Positions 1-9,566 of a stretch of 64,000 bases of DNA are shown here, in pieces. The notes under the pieces are model-generated. The model was not told where the DNA came from. It was given only the letters and a program-made list of their open reading frames with translations, and searched no databases. Source of the stretch: Bacillota bacterium (GTDB lineage: Bacteria > Bacillota > Clostridia > Oscillospirales > Ruminococcaceae); the NCBI GenBank assembly GCA_023418925.1, contig JAEZYS010000010.1, forward strand, positions 72,431 through 136,430, in the 5' to 3' direction. Both the position numbers and the translations under genes were made by a program. Numbering within the stretch: position 1 is the stretch's first letter; the number at the start of each line of letters is the position of its first letter.

Positions 1-76
1 TCATTATACTATATTTCCAATTGATTTTCAATAATTATTCCCAATTTGACAAATTTAATAAAAATTATAATTTTAT

Positions 77-106
77 TTGACTTTGATATGAATACTGTGA
101 TATACT
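77..106 (+). promoter_or_regulatory. Promoter of the DEAD-box helicase gene
   Basis: TTGACT at 77-82 and TATACT at 101-106 are 18 nt apart, with a TG extension at 98-99. Transcription would begin near 113, leaving a leader of about 115 nt. A second TTGACA at 46-51 has no well-spaced -10 box. Confidence 0.7.
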
Positions 107-228
107 ATAAAGACTTGTTTTTATAAATAAGTAGATTAATGTATATAATATTTTTAGTATAAAATATTATTTCGTCAGCGTGTCTGCAGCTTATAAAGCG
201 GCAGGAAAAAGAAAGGTACGGTTAATTA

Positions 229-1959
229 ATGCAGTTTAGTGAATTAAACTTGTCAGCAGGCGTTCTCAGGGCAATAGATGAAATGGGCTTTACGGACGCT
301 ACAGAAATTCAGTCATCGGCTATCCCGGTAATTAAAGAGGGCAAAGACATCATCGGACGCTCTAATACCGGAACAGGAAAAACAGCAGCTTTTGGAATAC
401 CTGCTGTTGAGAGCATAGTCAAAGGTGAAAACAATGGCGTCGAGGTTCTTATCCTATGTCCAACAAGAGAGCTTGCAATGCAGGCATGCGACGAAATCAG
501 AAAATTCTCAAAATATCTTCCTTGGGTAAAGCCATGCGCTGTTTTCGGCGGTGCAAATATGGACAAGCAGATATTTGAATTAAAAAGAGGCGCAAATATT
601 GTTGTCGGCACACCTGGACGAGTTATGGATCATATGGACAGAAAAACTCTGAAACTTGAAAATCTTAAAATGATTATTCTTGATGAAGCAGATGAAATGC
701 TTAATATGGGTTTCAGGGAAGATATCGAAAAGATTCTCGGAGTTGTTCCGGAAGAAAGACAGACTATTCTTTTCTCTGCAACAATGCCTCCTGCAATCTT
801 AGCAATAACAAAGCAGTATCAGAATGATCCTGTAATTATCAAGGTTGACGCAAAGGCACGTACTGTTGACAGCATTGAGCAGTACTACTATGAAGTGCCG
901 ATGGGAAGAAAGAATGACGCACTCCAGATGCTTCTCCTTGCTTACGAACCAAAACTTTCAATGATTTTCTGCAACACAAAGAAAATGGTTGATGAGCTTA
1001 CTGAACTTCTTGTTTCAAAGGGTTTCAAGGCAGCTGGTCTTCACGGTGATATGAAACAGGCAAGCAGAACTCAGGTTCTCAATGCCTTCAAATCAGGGAG
1101 AATAAATATACTTATTGCAACAGACGTTGCTGCAAGAGGAATTGACGTAGACAATATTGATGCAGTTTTCAACTATGATTTGCCGCAGGATAATGAATAC
1201 TATATACACAGAATCGGAAGAACCGGCAGAGCCGGCAAAAGCGGTGCTGCATACAGCCTTATAAGCGGCAGACGTCAGGTTTTTGAATTGAAGGATATTG
1301 CAAGATTCACAAAGGCTGAAATCACCCGCAGACCTTTGCCTGCAAGGGAAGATGTTATCAGCAGTAAAAGCAAGCATGCTTTTGAAAAAATTAAAACATG
1401 CGTTGAAAGCGGCAAGTATGAGCAGTACACAAAACAACTCAATGAGCTTATTGAACAGGGCTTTTCTGTTGAAAACATTGCTGTTGCACTTCTTGGAATG
1501 CGTCTATCAAAGGATACAAAAAACATTCCTGAATTTATAAAGCCTGTACCACTTGATAACGGTGGCCAGAGCAGTCGTAACGGTCAGAATGGTACGCCTA
1601 GAGGTAAAGTAAATACTGTAAAGGTTGAGATTTCTGTCGGCCGCGCAAACAGAATTGCGCCAAACTTTATTCTTAGTGCGCTTGTTGATGCAACAGGACT
1701 TACCGGAAAGAACTTTGGAAAGATTGATATTTACGACAAATACACCACTGTTGAGGTACCTGAAAAGGAAAAGGAACATGTCCTTGAATCCATGACAGGA
1801 ACAAAAATCAACGGCAGCAGAATCAACATAAAACTTCACGAATATAAGGGTGACAGACAGGATAAGGGTGGAAAAAGCGATAGGGGCGGAAGAGGATACG
1901 CTAAGAAATATTCTGAAAGCCGTTCCAAAACACCTAACAGAAGAAAAAGATTTCAGTAA
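229..1959 (+). CDS. deaD: DEAD-box ATP-dependent RNA helicase
   Basis: This is an ATP-dependent RNA helicase that remodels structured RNA, probably in ribosome assembly or cold adaptation. The 576-residue protein shows a Q motif near residue 21, Walker A SNTGTGKT (45-52), DEAD (152-155), SAT (183-185) and HRIGRTGRAG near 335. After a polar linker the last hundred residues match a DbpA-type RNA-binding domain (from VKVEISVGRANRIAPNF) and end in a basic Gly/Arg/Lys tail. The DbpA-like domain suggests rRNA binding, as in DbpA and B. subtilis DeaD/YxiN. The start has GAAAGG 12 nt upstream. It has its own promoter and terminator, so it is probably transcribed alone. Confidence 0.93.
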   Translation: MQFSELNLSAGVLRAIDEMGFTDATEIQSSAIPVIKEGKDIIGRSNTGTGKTAAFGIPAVESIVKGENNGVEVLILCPTRELAMQACDEIRKFSKYLPWVKPCAVFGGANMDKQIFELKRGANIVVGTPGRVMDHMDRKTLKLENLKMIILDEADEMLNMGFREDIEKILGVVPEERQTILFSATMPPAILAITKQYQNDPVIIKVDAKARTVDSIEQYYYEVPMGRKNDALQMLLLAYEPKLSMIFCNTKKMVDELTELLVSKGFKAAGLHGDMKQASRTQVLNAFKSGRINILIATDVAARGIDVDNIDAVFNYDLPQDNEYYIHRIGRTGRAGKSGAAYSLISGRRQVFELKDIARFTKAEITRRPLPAREDVISSKSKHAFEKIKTCVESGKYEQYTKQLNELIEQGFSVENIAVALLGMRLSKDTKNIPEFIKPVPLDNGGQSSRNGQNGTPRGKVNTVKVEISVGRANRIAPNFILSALVDATGLTGKNFGKIDIYDKYTTVEVPEKEKEHVLESMTGTKINGSRINIKLHEYKGDRQDKGGKSDRGGRGYAKKYSESRSKTPNRRKRFQ

Positions 1960-1964
1960 TATCA

Positions 1965-1995
1965 AGGCTTACAGAAAAATCTGTAAGCCTTTTTA
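1965..1995 (+). terminator. Intrinsic terminator after the helicase
   Basis: A perfect 10-bp stem (AGGCTTACAG / CTGTAAGCCT) with a 6-nt loop is followed by TTTTAATT. Confidence 0.85.
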
Positions 1996-2061
1996 ATTAA
2001 TGAGTTTTGCAGAAATCTCACCTAAAAATTTTAAAATTATATATACAAAAATAAAAGACTG

Positions 2062-2070
2062 TGCTATAAT
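2062..2070 (+). promoter_or_regulatory. Extended -10 promoter
   Basis: TGC TATAAT at 2062-2070 has no clear -35 box. It lies about 70 nt before the next gene. Confidence 0.5.
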
Positions 2071-2140
2071 TTATTTGATTGTTTGATATTGAGCAGACAA
2101 TCGCTGATTTATTCCAATAGGCAGGAGGCGATAAAAAAGA

Positions 2141-2968
2141 ATGTCTATTTTCAGCAGACTTGATACACTTTTTTCATCTGATAAGTTTGTAAAAACTCTG
2201 AAAAATATCCTTAAACAGGAAGGATATCAGATTTCAGATAAACTTGATGATGCAAGATATAGAATCACAAACGGAAATATAACTTTTGAAATAGATACTA
2301 CTGCTGCACAGAATGCAGGTTCTGATGATAAGCTTGAATGTATACTTACTGATCTGATAAAAACCATGGAGGCTGACTGCCTTACAGAACAAAGACTTGT
2401 TTCATTTACAAACAGTCAGTCATCACTCCGTTTTATAGTAATGCGTGAAGAGGATATTAATGATAACCTCGTCTATACGGATTTTGTAAGTAACTTAAAA
2501 AAGGTAATTGTTTATACTCCTGATGATTTAATCATTCATAAGCTTGACAAAAGCTATCTTAAAAAATGGGATGTGCCGAAGGAAGTTCTGTTTTCTGTTG
2601 CAGACAGAAATATGTGCAGGCTCATGTCTAAAGTGCAGATTCATGAAACCAGTCTGAAAGATGAAGTAAGAGTTCTTGAACTTAGCCTCCCAAGCAAGGA
2701 GCTTTGCGTTTCACTAATGATGTGCAATGATTTCAGACGTGTTATATCTGAAACATTCGGCCCGAAATTCCTTGTTGTTGCTCCGTCATATGAAAGCATA
2801 CTTATCCTTGAGAATGTCACAAACAATATTCTTGAGGGACTAGGAATGGTTATTATAACTGAATACAAAAAGGCAAAGAACCCTCTTACCACAGACGTTA
2901 TTCTTTTTGACCCGAATGGAATAAATATTGCGGGAAGATTTTCACTAAGCTCGGAAGCAGGTACATAA
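2141..2968 (+). CDS. DUF1444/YtpQ-like protein
   Basis: A soluble protein of 275 residues with no signal peptide or membrane segment and of unknown function. The overall pattern resembles DUF1444 (B. subtilis YtpQ): a short helical N-terminus, a central alpha/beta part, and a C-terminal strand-rich part containing FLVVAPSYESILIL. This match is from memory of the family and is only moderately sure. The start has AGGAGG 12 nt upstream. The gene has its own extended -10 promoter and a following hairpin, so it looks monocistronic. Confidence 0.6.
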   Translation: MSIFSRLDTLFSSDKFVKTLKNILKQEGYQISDKLDDARYRITNGNITFEIDTTAAQNAGSDDKLECILTDLIKTMEADCLTEQRLVSFTNSQSSLRFIVMREEDINDNLVYTDFVSNLKKVIVYTPDDLIIHKLDKSYLKKWDVPKEVLFSVADRNMCRLMSKVQIHETSLKDEVRVLELSLPSKELCVSLMMCNDFRRVISETFGPKFLVVAPSYESILILENVTNNILEGLGMVIITEYKKAKNPLTTDVILFDPNGINIAGRFSLSSEAGT

Positions 2969-2987
2969 TTAATTAAATAAAAATTAC

Positions 2988-3020
2988 AGTTCAGCGTGAT
3001 TTTTATTTTCACGCTGCTGT
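2988..3020 (+). terminator. Hairpin after the DUF1444-like gene
   Basis: CAGCGTGA (2992-2999) pairs with TCACGCTG (3009-3016), and outer ACAG/CTGT can extend the stem. No T-run follows, so termination may be weak or factor dependent. Confidence 0.5.
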
Positions 3021-3063
3021 CTTCTTATCATAACATAAACAACATACGAAAGGAATGATTTTT

Positions 3064-4248
3064 ATGGCAAATAAAAAAAAGCCAAAGCAATATAAGCCGG
3101 CAGGTTCAGAAAAAAAACTTTTTGTAAGAATAGTAGTTCTTATCGTTGCTGCAGCAACAATTCTTGGAATAGTTATTATTCCTCTGACAACAATGGCTTA
3201 TGATGCTGACACAGGCGAAATAGTTACAGTGGACAGCTTTGAAACAGGAAAGCTGTCCGATTCTCTTAATGAGGCGATGGACGGAATTGATTTCAATAAT
3301 GTCGGAAGTGTTTCCATATCTGGTGGAACTCTAAACGCTGATGATTACAATGCAATTAAAAATATTCCAAATATAGTTTATCTTGAACTTGCAAAATGTG
3401 AAACCGAAAATGGAATTATTCCCGGACATGCTCTTGAAAACAGAAACAGACTTACATATGCAAGCCTTCCTGCAAATACAAAGGAAATTGGTGAAAGTGC
3501 ATTTTCAGGAAGCCAGAGCCTTGTAAAAATCAGTATGCCTGATACAGTTGAATCTATCGGGGGCAGTGCTTTTTACAACTGCTCAAAGCTTGAAACAATT
3601 GCATTTCCTGCATCAGTTGCAAATATCGGTGAAAATGCATTTTATGGATGCACATCAATTACTTCCGTTACAGTTCCTGAAAAAGTAACAGAAATCAAGA
3701 ATGATACATTTTCAAAGTGTGGTATTAAGGAAATTTATATTGGCCCTGATGTCACAGTAATCGGTACTAATGCTTTTGCAGACTGTTCTGAGCTTGCAGA
3801 TATATATTTTTATGGACATAAAGCTCCTCAGGTTAGCGCAGATTCTTTCAGAAACGTCAGTGCAATTGTACATTATCCTGACGGCGCAGAGGGTTATGAT
3901 GCTCTTAAAGCAAACAACATTACTGTTGAGGATGGCTTCAATGATACTTATGTTGCTCCTGTACCTCCGAAAACTGATGAAGCTTACAGTGATGAAGCTG
4001 AAAGCACAGAAACCTCTGCACAGACAGAAGAATCCGTTGCAGAAACAGAGCAGACTGAAACAGTTGCACCTGTATCTGCTGAAGCAGAAACAGGCGGAGT
4101 TAATATTGTTTTTGTGATTGTTCTTGTAGTAGCAGCACTTGCAGCAGGCGCAGGAATTATGCTTGTCATTACAAAAGTAAATACCAAGAAAAAGCCTGAA
4201 ATCAAGGATAACAGTAAGGAAACTGAAAAAGAAACAGAAACAAAATAG
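3064..4248 (+). CDS. BspA-like leucine-rich repeat surface protein
   Basis: A membrane-anchored surface protein of 394 residues. A basic N-terminus precedes a membrane segment (about 22-45). Several BspA/LRR_5-type repeats follow (for example SIGGSAFYNCSKLETIAF and NIGENAFYGCTSITSVTVP), then a Thr/Glu-rich linker, a second membrane segment (about 345-370) and a Lys/Glu tail. BspA-type repeats usually mediate contact with matrix or other surfaces; that role is inferred here. ATG 3064 is preferred to ATG 3055 because GAAAGGA (3048-3054) would be only 0 nt from the earlier ATG. Confidence 0.8.
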   Translation: MANKKKPKQYKPAGSEKKLFVRIVVLIVAAATILGIVIIPLTTMAYDADTGEIVTVDSFETGKLSDSLNEAMDGIDFNNVGSVSISGGTLNADDYNAIKNIPNIVYLELAKCETENGIIPGHALENRNRLTYASLPANTKEIGESAFSGSQSLVKISMPDTVESIGGSAFYNCSKLETIAFPASVANIGENAFYGCTSITSVTVPEKVTEIKNDTFSKCGIKEIYIGPDVTVIGTNAFADCSELADIYFYGHKAPQVSADSFRNVSAIVHYPDGAEGYDALKANNITVEDGFNDTYVAPVPPKTDEAYSDEAESTETSAQTEESVAETEQTETVAPVSAEAETGGVNIVFVIVLVVAALAAGAGIMLVITKVNTKKKPEIKDNSKETEKETETK

Positions 4249-4261
4249 TGTAAAATAAATA

Positions 4262-4316
4262 AGCAGAACTTTGCCAATACTTTGTATAAGCAATTGGATT
4301 ATTGTTCTGCTATTAT
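4262..4316 (+). other. Intergenic hairpin with an extended -10 box
   Basis: AGCAGAAC (4262-4269) pairs with GTTCTGCT (4304-4311), with an inner CCAAT/ATTGG pairing. There is no T-run. TGC TATTAT at 4308-4316 could be an extended -10 for the next operon. Confidence 0.4.
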
Positions 4317-4328
4317 TGAATAAAAATT

Positions 4329-4372
4329 AGGAGGGAAGTATTCTCATTAATGGGAATACAAGGCTTTATATG
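4329..4372 (+). promoter_or_regulatory. Ribosome binding site with intervening hairpin
   Basis: AGGAGGG (4329-4335) is 34 nt from ATG 4370. GTATTC (4338-4343) can pair with GAATAC (4354-4359), which would shorten the gap to about 12 nt. A 7-codon frame (ATG 4350 to TGA 4371-4373) also overlaps the gene's ATG as ATGA and could couple translation instead. Confidence 0.5.
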
Positions 4373-5299
4373 AATACACAAATTGAAAAAATTGCCTCAA
4401 ACATTGAAAAGGTTATCGTCGGAAAGCATTATGTTGTATTGGAAGTGCTTACAGCTATGCTTTGCGGGGGACATGTGCTTATTGAAGACGTTCCTGGAGT
4501 TGGAAAGACACAGCTTGTTTCAGCTTTGTCACGCTCTGTTGAAGGGGTATTCAACCGTGTCCAGATGACACCTGATATCATGCCGTCTGATATAACCGGC
4601 TTTTCTATGTATAACCGTGACGAAAACAAATTTGAATTCTGCAAAGGTTCTGCTTTCTGTAACTTCCTTCTCGCCGATGAAATTAACCGTGCCTCACCGA
4701 AAGCACAGTCAAGCCTCCTTGAAATCATGGAAGAATTCCAGGTCAGCATAGACGGACATACCTATCCGCTTCCTCAGCCTTTTATGGTTCTTGCAACACA
4801 GAACCCTGTTGAAACCTATGGAACATATCACCTTCCTGAAGCACAGATGGACAGATTTATTATGAAAATAAGTCTTGGCTATCCTTTGCCCCAGGAGGAG
4901 TTTGACATACTTGCAAGAAACGAATATGAAAACCCTGTTGCAAGTCTAACTCCTGTTGCAACGATTGAAGAAATATGCGCATTGCAGGAACAGGCAAAAC
5001 AGATTAATGCTGTTGCGTCTATTAAGCAGTATATTATAAACATAGTCACCGCAACAAGAAACAATGAATTCATCACACTCGGTGCAAGTCCGAGAGGAAG
5101 CATTGCTTTGTTCAAGGCTGCAAAGGCTTTTGCATTTATTGAAGGACGTGACTTTATAACACCTGATGATGTCAGAAGATTTGCAGTTCCTGTACTTGCT
5201 CACAGGCTTATGCTTTCACCAAGAGGAAAATCAGCATTCGGTTCTGCTGAAAATGCTGTTGCAAATATAGTATCTCAGATTCAGGTGCCTGTAAGATAA
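4370..5299 (+). CDS. MoxR family AAA+ ATPase
   Basis: A cytoplasmic AAA+ chaperone-like ATPase of 309 residues, the usual MoxR size. Walker A is VPGVGKT (41-47) and Walker B LADEINR (101-107), with a sensor-type ATQNPVE near 145. MoxR ATPases work with VWA or DUF58 proteins encoded next to them, and that is the case here. It begins a run of four genes (MoxR, DUF58, transglutaminase, dehydrogenase). The N-terminus MNTQIEKIASNIEKVIVGK is typical of the family, which supports ATG 4370 despite the distant ribosome binding site. The client process is unknown. Confidence 0.92.
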   Translation: MNTQIEKIASNIEKVIVGKHYVVLEVLTAMLCGGHVLIEDVPGVGKTQLVSALSRSVEGVFNRVQMTPDIMPSDITGFSMYNRDENKFEFCKGSAFCNFLLADEINRASPKAQSSLLEIMEEFQVSIDGHTYPLPQPFMVLATQNPVETYGTYHLPEAQMDRFIMKISLGYPLPQEEFDILARNEYENPVASLTPVATIEEICALQEQAKQINAVASIKQYIINIVTATRNNEFITLGASPRGSIALFKAAKAFAFIEGRDFITPDDVRRFAVPVLAHRLMLSPRGKSAFGSAENAVANIVSQIQVPVR

Positions 5300-5312
5300 G
5301 GCGGTGATTTTA

Positions 5313-6548
5313 TTGAATAAATCCGCACCCCGTAAAAATAGCTACATTGCCGGATATATTGCTCTTATAATCATATCCGTGATTTACAGCATAAATATCA
5401 GCGGACAGCAAGGCTGGGTTTTTACTGCTGCTCTTTTGCTCTTTCCGTTATTTTCATATCTTGAAGCTTTGTTTCTTTATAAGACTGACAAGATAGGAAT
5501 TGAAACGCAGGTTCTCGGAAGTATGATTGAAAAAAGAGAGTCAGCAGCACTAAGGGTAACTGTTTCAAACCGAAGTATCTTCCCTGTCCCTCTTGTAGCA
5601 ATGTCATTATATATGAATGATAACTTTCATAGAACGGACGAGTTAAAGAAGTATATAGGCTTTAGCGTTGCACCAAGATCAAATTTCACATATGATATCC
5701 CCGTAACAGCAGAAATGTGGGGCTGTTCTCCCCTTGCAATAGAAGAAGCAATTCTCCACGATTTTATGCACTTTTTCAGATTCAGGCTTAATGCCCTGCA
5801 ATCACAGACGGGAGATTCAATTATAAAAGTTATTCCGGATGTTCCGGATGCTCCACACGATTCACCTGCACTGAAAATAATCAGCACATCATTGCTTTTT
5901 GACAATGACAGTGAGGACACAAAGGAAAGTATTTCTCCTGCATTCACAGGAGTTCCTGGTTTTACACACAGGGAATATGTTCCCGGTGACCCTGTCAGGC
6001 GAATCAACTGGAAACTCAGCACAAAGCGTGACAAGACAATGATAAGACTTGATGACGAGATTCCGTCTTTAAAACAGGTTATTGTCCTTGACAGCTGTCA
6101 TGGGAAAAGTATGCGAGGAAAAGCAGATTCTTTTTATTCCCCTGCCTGTGATGAACGAACAGTAGAGGGTGCATTATCCATTATCATGGCTCTTACAAAA
6201 ATGAGCCTTGATGTGTCCTTTAGGTATTTTATCAATGGGCAATGGATTGAAACAGCAATAGAAAGCCCTGATGATGTCTATAACCTCAAGATGGAGCTTG
6301 CAGGTTTTTCATTTGCAGATTATGATTCACAGACACATCCTCAAAGAGTTCCGTCGGCTGAAAGCATTGGCTCTGTTTCAGCAGGAATTGTTGTTTTCAC
6401 GCCTTTTCCTGACAACAGCCTTATGAGTGAGATATCAACAAATTACACAAGTGGTTATAAGCTTTTTGTTCCGCAGGAGTATCCTTATGCACTGCCTGAT
6501 AACTCATGGATTATTACAAGGGATTATAACACTATATCAGTAAATTGA
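5313..6548 (+). CDS. DUF58 domain protein
   Basis: A membrane-anchored DUF58 protein of 411 residues, the usual partner of MoxR. Two membrane segments lie near residues 12-52, and the family signature EYVPGDPVRRINWKLS lies near 221-236. TTG 5313 is chosen because AAGGCGG-TGAT at 5298-5307 is a near-complete Shine-Dalgarno sequence with 8-nt spacing; GTG 5304 lies inside it. It starts 13 nt after moxR. By family association it may act in envelope assembly or maturation; no substrate can be read from the sequence. Confidence 0.85.
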   Translation: MNKSAPRKNSYIAGYIALIIISVIYSINISGQQGWVFTAALLLFPLFSYLEALFLYKTDKIGIETQVLGSMIEKRESAALRVTVSNRSIFPVPLVAMSLYMNDNFHRTDELKKYIGFSVAPRSNFTYDIPVTAEMWGCSPLAIEEAILHDFMHFFRFRLNALQSQTGDSIIKVIPDVPDAPHDSPALKIISTSLLFDNDSEDTKESISPAFTGVPGFTHREYVPGDPVRRINWKLSTKRDKTMIRLDDEIPSLKQVIVLDSCHGKSMRGKADSFYSPACDERTVEGALSIIMALTKMSLDVSFRYFINGQWIETAIESPDDVYNLKMELAGFSFADYDSQTHPQRVPSAESIGSVSAGIVVFTPFPDNSLMSEISTNYTSGYKLFVPQEYPYALPDNSWIITRDYNTISVN

Positions 6549-6584
6549 TATACCATTTTCCATATATAAAGGAGGACAGGCACT

Positions 6585-8786
6585 TTGTCCGTTAAAATTA
6601 CAAAACAGAATTTTGCAAAGGAGCTTATACTCCCTTATTTGCTCTCAGTCATGCTGATTGAAGCATCATTGTATCTGTTTACCCTTGAGGCAATAAATGT
6701 GTATATCTTTATTGCAGCAGCAGTATCAGCAGTTACATTTGCAATCTGCTCATTTATACTTCATAATAAAATAGTCGGAACTATTCTGTATATCGGAGAG
6801 ATGTTTCTTACCTTTGCAGTGGGATTGAGCAACATACAGCGACTTGCAAACGGAACTTATACTAGCACAACTATGCCCTTGATAATTGTTTCTGCTCTTA
6901 CATTTTTCATTTCATCCGTAGTGTTTTATTTCAGCAAGATTCTCCACAGAAAAGTATTTTTATTCATGACATCACTTATACCATGTGCTCTGTATGTAAC
7001 GTCAGAAGTTAAGATGAGCATATTTCTTACACTCCCGATAATTGTGCTGAACATTGCAGTCTGCCTTTTTAACAAAAGAAAAGAAGTGTCTGAAAATTCA
7101 ACTCTTGTCAACAGCAAAGCTTCAATGACAGGCTTTGTTGACTTTGTTGTTGCGGCGGCAATATTATGTATGATTATACCTAAACCGCAGTCAACTTTAA
7201 ACAAGGAATTTCTTGCAAATCTTAATATCAAAAATGGTTTGTTTAATCGTTCTGGTACAAGTTATTCAAGTGCAGATGATTACACTTTTTCAAACGGTTC
7301 TTCTTATTACAGAAATTCAGCAGATTTGAACACACTTATTCTTACAGTAAAAAGTGATACTCCTCTTTATCTGAAAAGACAAGTTTTTGATGAATATGTT
7401 CCTGACAGGAACGGCTGGCTTTCATCGGAAAAATATGATAAAGGATATGACCTTGAAAAAGTGTCAGAAGGTTTCAGCAATCTTTATGAGCGCAGTACAT
7501 TCTATGATGTTTTGTCTGAAAGTAAAAATGTTTTTCCTGAAGGATCAGACTATTCTGTAAACATACCTTACATTGAAATGCAGGAACAGGATAATTCCTA
7601 TGCCGTACTTACTACACACGATTTTTCAACAAGATATGTCCTTACAACAGGAACTCCTTTGGATATTTTCTTTGGCGGCGGATTTGATACGAAAACCTAC
7701 TATGTTGACAATTCAAACTTATTCCCTGATGTAAGAATGTTGCCTGCTAATATAACATATTCAGTTGAATATATTCCTTATCAGAATTCTGTTGAAAGTG
7801 ACTGGATTAACAATGAAGCTGCTAATATAAGCGCAGAAGATTACACTGATTTCTGTACAGATTTATATGTGAACAGTTCACGGGAATTCTTTGATGAAAA
7901 CGAGGATATTATAACAAGCATATATGATGAAAATAGACTTGCTCAGGAATATGAGCAGAACTGTTATTCACCTGCTTCAGACGAAATTCAGAAGCTTGCA
8001 GAAGAGTTGACCGAGAATTGCACTTATGACTATGAAAAAGCTGCAGCCCTTGAACAATGGCTGTCAATGACAGGCGGATTCAGATATGATCTTAAATATG
8101 TTCCGCCAGAAGATAGCAACACTGCAGAGTATTTTATTTTTACAAGTAAAAAAGGTACATGCTCTGATTATGCTACTGCTTTCACATTGATGGCACGTTC
8201 ACTTGGAATTCCTACACGTTATGTAGAAGGATATACAATGGAACCATCGGAAGACGAAGAAGGGATTTACAATGTTTATCTGAAGAACTCCCATGCTTAC
8301 TGTGAATGCTTTATTCCGAACTGCGGATGGGTAGTTTATGACCCTACACCAGAACACATTGAAGACGATAATTCTGCCGTAGGATTGGAAGTAAATTATA
8401 ATGTAACATTTATACTCAGCCTTATCCTGATTGTTTTATTGATATCAATTCTTGCTGCCGCTATTTTCCACAGGCAAATCGGCGAGCGTATTTTCAGAAT
8501 CAGAATAAAATTTGCAGATAATACAAAAGCAATTTATATGATATACAGCAGAATAATCAGCAGAACAGATACACAATATAAAATCAAAGCTGAAAATTAC
8601 ACTCCTGATCAGCTTACTGAATTTGCCGCAGAAAAAGCCTTGGCAGATATAAATCCATGTGTAATTCCATTTGTAAATGTCTGCTATGGCATGATAAAAC
8701 CAAACAGTGAAGATAAAAAATCAGCATATGAATGTTATAAAGCATACTATAAATCTACTAAAAAACGAAGAGGAAAATTAAAATGA
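6585..8786 (+). CDS. Membrane transglutaminase-like protein
   Basis: A 733-residue multi-pass membrane protein with an external transglutaminase-like (papain-fold) domain. About six membrane segments occupy residues 15-205. The catalytic triad reads Cys526 (KGTCSDYATAF), His570 (NSHAYCE) and Asp586 (VVYDPTPE). A further membrane segment (about 608-630) precedes a cytoplasmic tail. TTG 6585 has AAAGGAGG about 10 nt upstream. It follows MoxR and DUF58, the common three-gene set. Members may cross-link or cleave peptides at the cell surface, but this set has no settled role. Confidence 0.88.
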   Translation: MSVKITKQNFAKELILPYLLSVMLIEASLYLFTLEAINVYIFIAAAVSAVTFAICSFILHNKIVGTILYIGEMFLTFAVGLSNIQRLANGTYTSTTMPLIIVSALTFFISSVVFYFSKILHRKVFLFMTSLIPCALYVTSEVKMSIFLTLPIIVLNIAVCLFNKRKEVSENSTLVNSKASMTGFVDFVVAAAILCMIIPKPQSTLNKEFLANLNIKNGLFNRSGTSYSSADDYTFSNGSSYYRNSADLNTLILTVKSDTPLYLKRQVFDEYVPDRNGWLSSEKYDKGYDLEKVSEGFSNLYERSTFYDVLSESKNVFPEGSDYSVNIPYIEMQEQDNSYAVLTTHDFSTRYVLTTGTPLDIFFGGGFDTKTYYVDNSNLFPDVRMLPANITYSVEYIPYQNSVESDWINNEAANISAEDYTDFCTDLYVNSSREFFDENEDIITSIYDENRLAQEYEQNCYSPASDEIQKLAEELTENCTYDYEKAAALEQWLSMTGGFRYDLKYVPPEDSNTAEYFIFTSKKGTCSDYATAFTLMARSLGIPTRYVEGYTMEPSEDEEGIYNVYLKNSHAYCECFIPNCGWVVYDPTPEHIEDDNSAVGLEVNYNVTFILSLILIVLLISILAAAIFHRQIGERIFRIRIKFADNTKAIYMIYSRIISRTDTQYKIKAENYTPDQLTEFAAEKALADINPCVIPFVNVCYGMIKPNSEDKKSAYECYKAYYKSTKKRRGKLK

Positions 8787-9550
8787 TCGCACTAATCACA
8801 GGTGCAAGCTCTGGAATAGGCAGAGATATTGCCAGTGAGCTTTGCAGACGTGGAAACAAAGTAATTCTTGCAGGACAGAATATAGACAGACTTAACGCCT
8901 TAAAGGACAAGCTTGGCAGCAATATGGTGCTTGATATTATTCCCGGAGATCTCAGCAAAAAACAGGAATGTTTTAAACTTTACGATAAAACAAAAAAATA
9001 TAATATTGACGTACTGGTAAATGATGCAGGTTTTGGAACTTTTGGTGAATTTGTGTCAACTGATCTTGACAAGGAAATTGACATGATAAATGTAAATGTT
9101 GTTGCTGTTCATATTCTTACAAAGCTATTTCTGCGTGATTTTGTGAAAAAGGACAGCGGGTATATCCTTAACATTGCATCAACGGCTGCGTTTATGGCAG
9201 GCCCTCTTATGGCCGCATATTACAGCACAAAGAATTATGTGCTTCGTCTTACACAGGCAATTCACGAAGAACTGAGAAGGCGTCACAGCAATGTTCGGAT
9301 AGGTGCATTCTGTCCCGGACCTGTAAATACAAGATTTGATGAACGTGCACAGGTTTCTTTCAGCGTAAAGTCGATTTCAAGCGATTTTGCCGCAAAGGCC
9401 GCAGTTGATCAGATATACGGAAAAAAGTTTGTATATGTTCCAACATTCTGGCTTTCAGTCGGAATGAAAGCAATCAAAATTGTGCCTGACAGCATAATGA
9501 GAGTAATGGCATATAACTTTCAGAGACAAAAACAAGGTCGCTCTAAATGA
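8783..9550 (+). CDS. Short-chain dehydrogenase/reductase
   Basis: An NAD(P)-dependent oxidoreductase of 255 residues with the classical SDR layout. The nucleotide motif TGASSGIG is at 7-14, NDAG at 80-83 (for the usual NNAG), catalytic Ser133, and Tyr146/Lys150 in YYSTK. The substrate is unknown. ATG overlaps the stop of the transglutaminase gene (ATGA), so the two are translationally coupled. The stop codon lies inside the loop of a terminator shared with the converging ATPase gene. Confidence 0.88.
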   Translation: MIALITGASSGIGRDIASELCRRGNKVILAGQNIDRLNALKDKLGSNMVLDIIPGDLSKKQECFKLYDKTKKYNIDVLVNDAGFGTFGEFVSTDLDKEIDMINVNVVAVHILTKLFLRDFVKKDSGYILNIASTAAFMAGPLMAAYYSTKNYVLRLTQAIHEELRRRHSNVRIGAFCPGPVNTRFDERAQVSFSVKSISSDFAAKAAVDQIYGKKFVYVPTFWLSVGMKAIKIVPDSIMRVMAYNFQRQKQGRSK

Positions 9551-9564
9551 GTGACCTTGTTTTA
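9531..9564. terminator. Bidirectional terminator
   Basis: ACAAGGTCGCTC pairs with GAGTGACCTTGT with one G-U pair and loop TAAAT. T-runs follow on both strands, serving the SDR gene (+) and the P-type ATPase (-). Confidence 0.85.
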
Positions 9565-9566
9565 TA